A stretch of DNA of 64,000 nucleotides from Mycosarcoma maydis (lineage: Eukaryota > Basidiomycota > Ustilaginomycetes > Ustilaginales), in NCBI RefSeq assembly GCF_000328475.2, contig NC_026497.1, positions 186,001 through 250,000 on the forward strand. Reading direction: 5' to 3'. Under the pieces are notes generated by a model. It searched no databases, had not been told where the DNA came from, and worked only from the letters and a program-made list of their open reading frames with translations. Within the stretch, counting starts at the first letter, position 1, and every line of letters begins with the position of its first letter. The position numbers and the translations under genes were made by a program. This document shows positions 57,423-64,000 of this stretch, one piece after another.

Positions 57423-58216
57423 CCCATGTGCACTATGCCATCCACACTCATTGTCTCTCGTTTTGGCTGTGCAAAAGTCGATGTAGAATCTAAGTTGGGC
57501 TCTCTCTCTTCTTGCCCTTTTGTTGGCTTGGATTGTGGTATGCGACAGAGAGAAGTGACATGTGGTGCTGGAAGCCAAGGAATGCAGTTGCTGGATGTTC
57601 AGACTGCACCCGGGCTGCGTCAGCCGGAAATTTATCAGACAAACACCAAGTTGCAGCCTGCACCGTTGCGTGGACACTTACTGAGCGAGATCGAGGTACA
57701 ACACTTCGCTTTGATTTGATGGTTTACATCAGAATCGAAGGCGTTCAAGCTTGGACAGACCTCTTTCATCACAAAGCCGCAGTTGGACAAACACAACTTG
57801 ACGAGGATGCTCGTTTTTTTCAGCTGGAACACGTGCTGTTTTGCAAGCTATACAGATGGACACTACTCGGTATTTTCGAACAGCTGATCGATCGAGACGT
57901 GTTGAGAGAAATGTCTCCATATTGCTAAGCTCATCTATGCTTCCAGCATCGAGACGAGCTTGCACTCGGCGCCGACAAGAAGCAGGTTGTTTGGAGCCGA
58001 ATTCACATGCTCAGACCGACGCTGCTATACATGTTTAACCCTGGTGATACAGTTCGTCGCAACCCGATAGAGGTCCGCATTGTAGCAGCCAACGTTGGTC
58101 GCTAGCCGACTTGAGCAAATCATAGATGGTCCATGCACTGCTCAGGGGATGTTGATACTCGTCGATACTATGCCTTGGCTTTGCTACGGGCGATGCGACA
58201 ACGATGGACGTCGCTG

Positions 58217-58602
58217 CTAATTGAGCGCTGTTTTGCTATGGACAACATACGCTTCCAGATCGTCTCGAACACGAGCGCTCAAGCTCGACGCAATCTTGTT
58301 CCGCCCCGCCGCTTTGATCAGACGTATCCCCGAAGTCGTGCGTCCTGGAAGGCATCCAAGTGAACACGCTCAATCGGGATAGTCGCATCATCACAGAGTG
58401 CCATGTCCAGGGACTCCCTTGTTGGCATGCGCTTGAGCTTCTCGACATGTTTGGTAATACAGCCGGCGGTGTTGGACGAGACCTTGGTCTGGTGGTGACC
58501 CACCTGGCCCAGGCTCGCCCCGTCGCTCGCGTGTTACCTGGCGGTGGCTGCGGACGTCACGAGCCATTTATTGATGCTCTGCGGTGGCGCCTTGACTTGA
58601 TG
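58217..58602 (-). pseudogene. Coding-like relic with an in-frame stop and a frameshift
   Basis: On the minus strand one frame reads a protein-like stretch from 58602 (SINKWLVTSAATAR, then a TAA at about 58537-58539) and continues with VGHHQTKVSSNTAGCITKHV and LKRMPTRESLDMALCDD until a TGA at about 58323. One frame over, the sequence resumes immediately with IRLIKAAGRNKIASSLSARV and DDLEAYVVHSKTALN before a TAG. The balanced Lys/Arg/Asp/Glu/Ala composition on both sides, and a frame change at the same point, suggest a decayed gene of at least 125 codons. The plus strand also has open frames, so it could be chance. I do not recognise the family. Confidence 0.3.
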
Positions 58603-58940
58603 TCATGGTAGTCATCGTAGGGAACAATAGCGAATCGACACTGTGTTTTGTTTTTCTAAAGCGAGAGAAAGAGAGTACAAACGAGCAAGACATGAGAGCG
58701 TGAGTCACGAATCGAACCAGACTTGGAGCGAACAGTGGCTCTCACGCGACGTGGGATTCGCGTCGCGTAAATTGGAATAAGTAAAGGTGTGTCGCGTTGC
58801 ACCGTGCAAGGCGAATCATGAATCTGACTCTCGAATCATGAATGGCGGACGAGAAAGACCTCCGACCGTGACAGGGTCCTGGAAGCTGTCAAACCGGTTC
58901 GCTTCTCGAAAGAGTTTCTGCGCAAACAATCACGAATCAT

Positions 58941-58976
58941 AATCACAATCACAATCACAATCACAATCACAATCAT
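58941..58976. repeat. AATCAC hexamer array
   Basis: Five perfect AATCAC units plus AATCAT, adjoining an AATCACGAATCAT copy of the dispersed motif. Confidence 0.9.
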
Positions 58977-59886
58977 TAGGATCAAATCGTACAATGTGAA
59001 TGGGCAAGAAAGCAAAAAGCAAACCCTTACCTTGCTCTAAACGAACCCGGACGATCGCTACGTGCATTTCATCCGCGTCTTTCGGTCAGACGGCCCGAAT
59101 TTGCAAAACGGCTTCAACTCCTGACAGCGCATCCCGGTTGCGAAGCAATCACCAGTGTAGCGACGGAAGCAAAGGATGCGATTCGTGATTGTGCTTCTTG
59201 GCGAGAGTGCGTTACGATCGAGACGTGCAGACAAGGAAACATGAACCCCGGAATATTTTTTAACTGTATGTTGTAATCGTGAATCGTGAATCGTCGGTCG
59301 TGCGTAAGTAACAAATGCCTCGCTTGTTCGTGGTTGGTGAAATAGACATGTCGAACAAATCTCAATCGTGAGTAACAGCGACGAGCCGCTCTGCTCTGTC
59401 TGTGTTCCGACATCGCCTGTTTACGAAAAGCGCCAACCAGAAGCCACGCCGCATTGCTATCCTGCTATGATCTGCTGATTCTCTGATCCGATCCCGGATC
59501 ATGAATGTAGAGCAGTGCAATCTCGATTGACATTTCACCTTCTTATAGTGAAAGCACTGGTAACTTAGCATCACGCTACTGTTGGCTCTCGCGTCTTGGT
59601 CGAACAAACGGGTTTGGGCCCGGTTGGTGATTGGACTAGGCTAAGCAATGCAAGTGCGCAGCGCAGCAGATACCGTATAAAGACAGACATCGGAGACTAG
59701 ATGACTAGACTAGCGGTCTTTCCAGTCGCCGAGAGATATCGACAAAAGCGGTGACAGGCGGGGGTCCAGATTGTGATTGTTCCGAGCCGAGTCGCGCTTG
59801 ATCTGGCAAAAAGCTGGCAGCAATTCATGAATGATCTGACACGTTCATACTAGACGCGCCGTCTCGTGATCGCCTTGTTGGTTCGC

Positions 59887-60033
59887 TCAGATGCCAAAGT
59901 GCCAACCACGTATGAGAGCGTCGTACAAAGTGGTCTCACCGCCGATTGAGATTGCGGGATCGACGTGAATCGACTTGTAAGGGAGCACATTCGCGTTGCT
60001 GGTTGGGGCGTGCGACCGTGTCTCGCTTATGCT
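59887..60033 (-). pseudogene. Short coding-like segment, possible last exon or relic
   Basis: An open minus-strand frame of 48 codons plus TGA with protein-like composition, including NVLPYKSIHVDPAISIGGE and TTLYDALIRGWHFGI before the stop at 59887-59889. Candidate acceptors (CCAG at 59999-60001, CAAG near 59974) precede it and a GTGAGT donor-like site lies at 60040, so it could be a terminal exon. No convincing upstream exon was found, so a relic is equally likely. Family unknown. Confidence 0.25.
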
Positions 60034-63000
60034 CACTCACGGTACTGTCCTTCCTTGCAGATTCCAGCTCTCTGAGACGTCAGACATCCCGAAATCGCTA
60101 AGACCGGCGGATCTCAGGCCACGCAACCACGCTCTTTGAGATGTAGTCAGAATAGCGGCATGTCCTTGTGTCTCGGGACTGCACCAACCAGCTCGTTTGA
60201 TTCGGGTTACGTTTTCAGACCACAGCACGCAAAGCAACCTCCGGGCGATGTGAAGCAAGTCGGCGTCATGCTGATGCTCTGCTCTGCACTGCACAATTCG
60301 ATTCACGATTTCGTCGTCCACGTGTGAACTTGGGTCCGAGCTTCTAAAAACACTAGATGGCGGCGTCTTGATGGTGCCGTTGGCAATGACTATCGATTCG
60401 CATGCGGTTCAAAATGAAAAGCGTAGGACCGCCGATTGACCATAGCACCCGTTCTGGGATTCATGATTCTCTTGCCCAAGCTCGGCACGAACTGGGTTCA
60501 ACTTTGTGAGCCCGAGACCTTGCGTGATTGAAGAAGCACATTGTGATAGACAAGCAAGTACCACCACATACATTTGCTCAACATCGTAATGAAAGAATTC
60601 ACTTGGTGATTCACCGTACTTTTTCTGTACACGTACTCGAAACCGTGAATTGACGACACTCGTTATACGCCAGTAAAGCTACCAATGTCTACCCTCAATG
60701 GCACGAGGTGTTTATGGAGATAACGACTAGAGAAGGACCAACACTAACTAACTAACTAACCCTACTACGGCTTTAAGGGCCGTCCGAGGTGCGTCAGGGG
60801 GTTTCAGGGGCTAAGGACTGCAGGAAACCAACACAGGTAAGTTAGGAGCGCGAACGTGGAAGCGTGAAGCACGAAGGAAGTTTTGAAATGTTAGGTCCAA
60901 TTACAGAGACAGTCGCGCATAGGCAGCCTTCAGCCACGAAGCAGCAGCAAGCAGCCATGGGCGTGCAGGCAGCACGCATCTGTGGTCACATGCGTCGTGC
61001 GTTACAGCTCATCTGTACTTGCATGTAGCCGAGCAAGGCGACACGGTCATAGACACGGTCCATTTGACTTTTAGCGAGTGGCTACCGAAAACCCCCTTGC
61101 ATCTTTAAACACCTGTCCAAAGGGTTCGCAAGGACAGTCATCGCACGCTTGTATCGTCGAAAGTTGATTCTATCTCAGGGCAACCAATGGGAGAGATACC
61201 GAGCTTGAAGAGCCCCGAGTGTATCAAGTTTCAGCTCATGCATTGTGCCGCAGAATTGACGACATGATACACACCTGTACAGCTTTGGCTGAGCTATGGC
61301 TGGCGTGCCTGATTGACAGAGCGGGGCAAAATCACTGAACTCGCCACGAGCTGAGACCCAGCGAGAGTGAGCACGACTCGTCCCGCAATGTAGCTTTGCT
61401 GTAGCACATTCGGTATTGCGCTGTTGGTGATGAGCTCAATCTATTTGCATTTTCACAAAGGCAAACCTCGATTTGGCTAGCAGCCGAAAAGTAACGTGCG
61501 AGTCCGTTCGTTGAATCGGCTCCCGCCAAAGCGCTTGGACGCCGCGCTTGGACGCCGAAACGCCAATCGCACTGTAACCGTCTCTGCGTCTCGGATCGAC
61601 GATTGCGTTTAGACAAGATTGCGTCTTGATTCGCAATTATTCGAAGGTGGTGCCGTCCTCATCCAGAGCCACAGGGAGATCGGGAGCGACGAATTTGTTT
61701 CTTTATTAGAGCTCCAGCGCTGCGAACATTCGAGTGCTCGTAATTGTAGATTCGTGTGCGTCCTGGTTAGTAGATTGAACCAATGCCAGCTTGCTCCCGA
61801 TAAGGCAAGACGAGCGCTTTCGCCGCAGTTTGACTCTGTCGGATCCCGGACAACCACATGAGACGTGTGGAAAAGGGCCATCGCGCGCCCAAGTCAAGCC
61901 ATCTTGGCAAAGCGCATGACCCACTTTCTGCACCTGGGCGCGACCACTTGGTCGATCTCTCTGCTGCACTGTGAGCGCGCAGTAAAATCAACAAAAGGAA
62001 AAGGCGTTTCTGAGGGAGCCACTCAATATGCCGACAGAAGCGGGAGAAAGGATGATCAGGGGGGGTTGCTGCACGGTTGACAGGCAGGATTGTGCACTCG
62101 CTACGCCGATTTGCGGGGTGGACAACAGTTTCAAGTTCTGTCACATCGATTTGGCTGCAAGATCGTTGACCATTTGGCAGCGCCCAAGCGTGACAAAACC
62201 CGAGCGGAGCCTAAATCCACTCTCACACTCTCATACCAGTCAGTGGTAAGAGACAGATATGGAAACTTATCCCACAGCCATTCTCGCTTATGTCCAAGCC
62301 GGTCTCAGATTCTGCTCGCAATCGAGAGCCTCTGACCTCACGCGAGAAGGTGATCAACCCCGTGGTCCAACCCGATTCTTCCTGAGACATGCACTCTTGT
62401 TTGCAATTCGACCCTCGAGAAACCAGGGCATGGCCTAGTATGAATTTGACTCGTCCCGACATGCTTGGCTGGAGACAAAGGCAAAGCTCATACACCGCTT
62501 AGCCAGTAGTCGTCAGCCTTTTCTCTCTTTGTGGCAGTGTTCTGTGTAGAACGCCAATCGGATCGGATCGCAAGCTAGAGAGAGAGAGAGAAGGGGAAAA
62601 CAAGACAATGCTCGAATCAAGTTGTGAGGACTCGACAGCAAGACGATTTGGGATAGATTCATTCCCTGGCTGGATCTCTCTATCTTTGCGACTCGTGATA
62701 ACATACGTGATTAGTTGGCGCGGCGATCCAGACCCATGCTTGCACGTTTACGAGTTGCACCTCGACAAGTGCGTGAGTCGTGAGTCGTGAGCGGTGAGTG
62801 GTGGGTTGGTGGTGGGTGGGTCTTGTTTAATTTAAATATATATCTATTCAATAAATGGAAACAGTGCGTTTTAGAGAGGATTGCAGCGCACATGTTGTCG
62901 TGTTCGTGATTCACAGTCGTGAATTAGGTGACAGGAGAGGCTAACAGAACAACGAGATACCGACTATTACAGTCGTGAGTCTCGAGTAACTAGCACCGAC

Positions 63001-63280
63001 GCTCTCCAAGGTTGCGAATCGTGCGTGCGTTCAGGGTCTGCTGTCGACTTGGTGGGCTTTTGGCCAGTCGTGAGTCTCACACGCCTCGAACGGGGGATAC
63101 TGGTAAGTTAAATGAATTACAGAATACAGCGCGCGCTTGTCGGTCACGCCGAAATTGTGAATCGGAAATTGTGAATCACGAATGTATTATATTATTAAAA
63201 CTTGAGCACTGTTCTCTGCTGGCTGCGATGGCTGCTATTCATGATTCGTGATTGTTTCGACAAACCCTGCAGCGTTGGGA

Positions 63281-64000
63281 TCGTTCTGGTCTCTTCCTGC
63301 TGCTGATCTTTGGCTACACTTGACGCTTGTGACTTGGTTGGCGCCCCATTCCACTCACAACTGTAGTGTTGATTTGGCACACCAGCTTCAGCCAATTTCC
63401 TGCTTGACATCCGCCGAGACTACATATTGGCCACGCCTGGCTCTTGATCATCCCTTCCGTCGTCTCCCTGTCCCATATCGCGACGCTTCACCTGCAGACC
63501 TTCCGTTCGACGAAGTAGGTGCCTTTTCACCACTCGCAACGCGGTCGCCTTCCGATACGCTCATCATCTCATCCACACTTTGTGCATCTTGCAAGTGGTT
63601 TGCCTTTGACGTTATCGTACCATTTGGATCACGCGTTCTTCGCCTTCTCCCACCGCATATTTTTCTTTTCGCTCCCACCGGTGCATCTCTTTCGTCACAG
63701 CTGGAAGCTTAGGATCCTATTCAACCGCATCGCAAAGCATTGTCTAGCAAAGCCTGATTCAGCTCGTCCTAGCAAAGCTTCTCCGTCTTGCACTTTGTAA
63801 GCTTGCTACCATTCGCTGCTTTCCTTCATCGGCCTCGATCTTTGTTCCCTTCTCCGCATCACGCTTCCCGAGTGCCACTGCATAATCCATCCGTAGTCGT
63901 TCCGCATATCGCATCGCATTGTCCGTTCCTCGTAGTGTCCTCTCCTTGTCCACATAGTCTTCTGCTCATCCGGTCGGCATCTGCCAGTGTACTCGCATTC
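63281..64000 (+). promoter_or_regulatory. Pyrimidine-rich leader, probably of a gene beyond the window
   Basis: About 700 bp with marked excess of C and T on the plus strand and TTCGTTCGCTCC-like composition typical of the region just before fungal start codons. The open frames within it are hydrophobic by pyrimidine bias and match nothing. A plus-strand gene probably starts after base 64000. Confidence 0.35.

Larger units (their letters stand above)
57423..63280. other. Gene-poor tract
   Basis: Nearly 5.9 kb without a supportable intact gene, unlike the rest of the window. It contains two coding-like relics on the minus strand (listed separately), an AATCAC hexamer array (58941-58976), a CTAA tetramer run with CCCTAC (60744-60765), a GAGAGA run (62576-62592) and an AT-rich patch (62826-62856). 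I found no tRNA or rRNA gene by eye. Confidence 0.45.

Noticed and set aside
59960..60060. A plus-strand intron ending in CCTTCCTTGCAG at 60060
   Set aside because: The acceptor looks good, but the plus-strand frame before the donor hits a stop and nothing after it is protein-like.
60744..60765. A true telomere or subtelomere signal
   Set aside because: Only a CTAA run with one CCCTAC; no telomeric TTAGGG array, and window ends do not look terminal.
57423..63280. tRNA or 5S rRNA genes in the gene-poor tract
   Set aside because: No B-box-like GGTTCGANTCC with a matching A box, and no 5S-like segment, was found by eye.

Overview
The window looks like a chromosome segment of a basidiomycete, most probably a smut fungus of the Ustilaginales. 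This is inferred from long uninterrupted eukaryotic ORFs, very few introns (three spliced genes that I can support, with GTRAGY donors and CTRAC-like branch sites), intergenic gaps of 0.4-1.4 kb, and a short dispersed motif (TCGTGAATC / GATTCACGA) scattered through almost every gap. There is no operon structure. Genes alternate in strand, with several head-to-head pairs and very tight tail-to-tail pairs.

Layout. 1-9 kb: a putative mitochondrial protein, an Ngl2/CCR4-type nuclease and the phosphoinositide phosphatase FIG4. 9-20.5 kb: splicing factor SF3A2/Prp11 and proteasome subunit beta-7 (head to head), a secreted multicopper oxidase behind a 2.3 kb promoter region, a large fungal CSL transcription factor, and a spliced SUMO gene. 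21-28 kb: a tiny three-exon hydrophobic protein, TOM70, a serine racemase-like PLP enzyme, and a spliced FMC1 (ATP synthase assembly). 28.5-34 kb: a Shg1/BOD1-like protein, a DENND11/LCHN-like protein and a spliced carnitine/acylcarnitine carrier. 35-40 kb: two remarkable composite genes placed head to head, COX16 fused to ERV1, and a cPLA2-type phospholipase with a complete holo-ACP synthase domain nested inside its catalytic fold. 40-57 kb: an unrecognised protein, a DEAD-box-like protein that has lost its ATPase motifs, SEC22, WHI2, mitochondrial uS10 (RSM10) and a giant Byr4/Bfa1-like protein. 57.4-64 kb: a gene-poor tract with short decayed coding-like fragments, ending in a pyrimidine-rich leader that probably serves a gene beyond the window.

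A theme is mitochondrial biogenesis: protein import (TOM70), intermembrane-space oxidative folding (ERV1), respiratory complex assembly (COX16, FMC1), translation (RSM10), acylcarnitine import (CRC1) and possibly ACP activation (the nested ACPS). The strongest novelty candidates are the two neighbouring composite genes at 35.4-39.9 kb, followed by the pseudo-DEAD-box protein, the three-exon microprotein and the recurring 7-bp tandem arrays.
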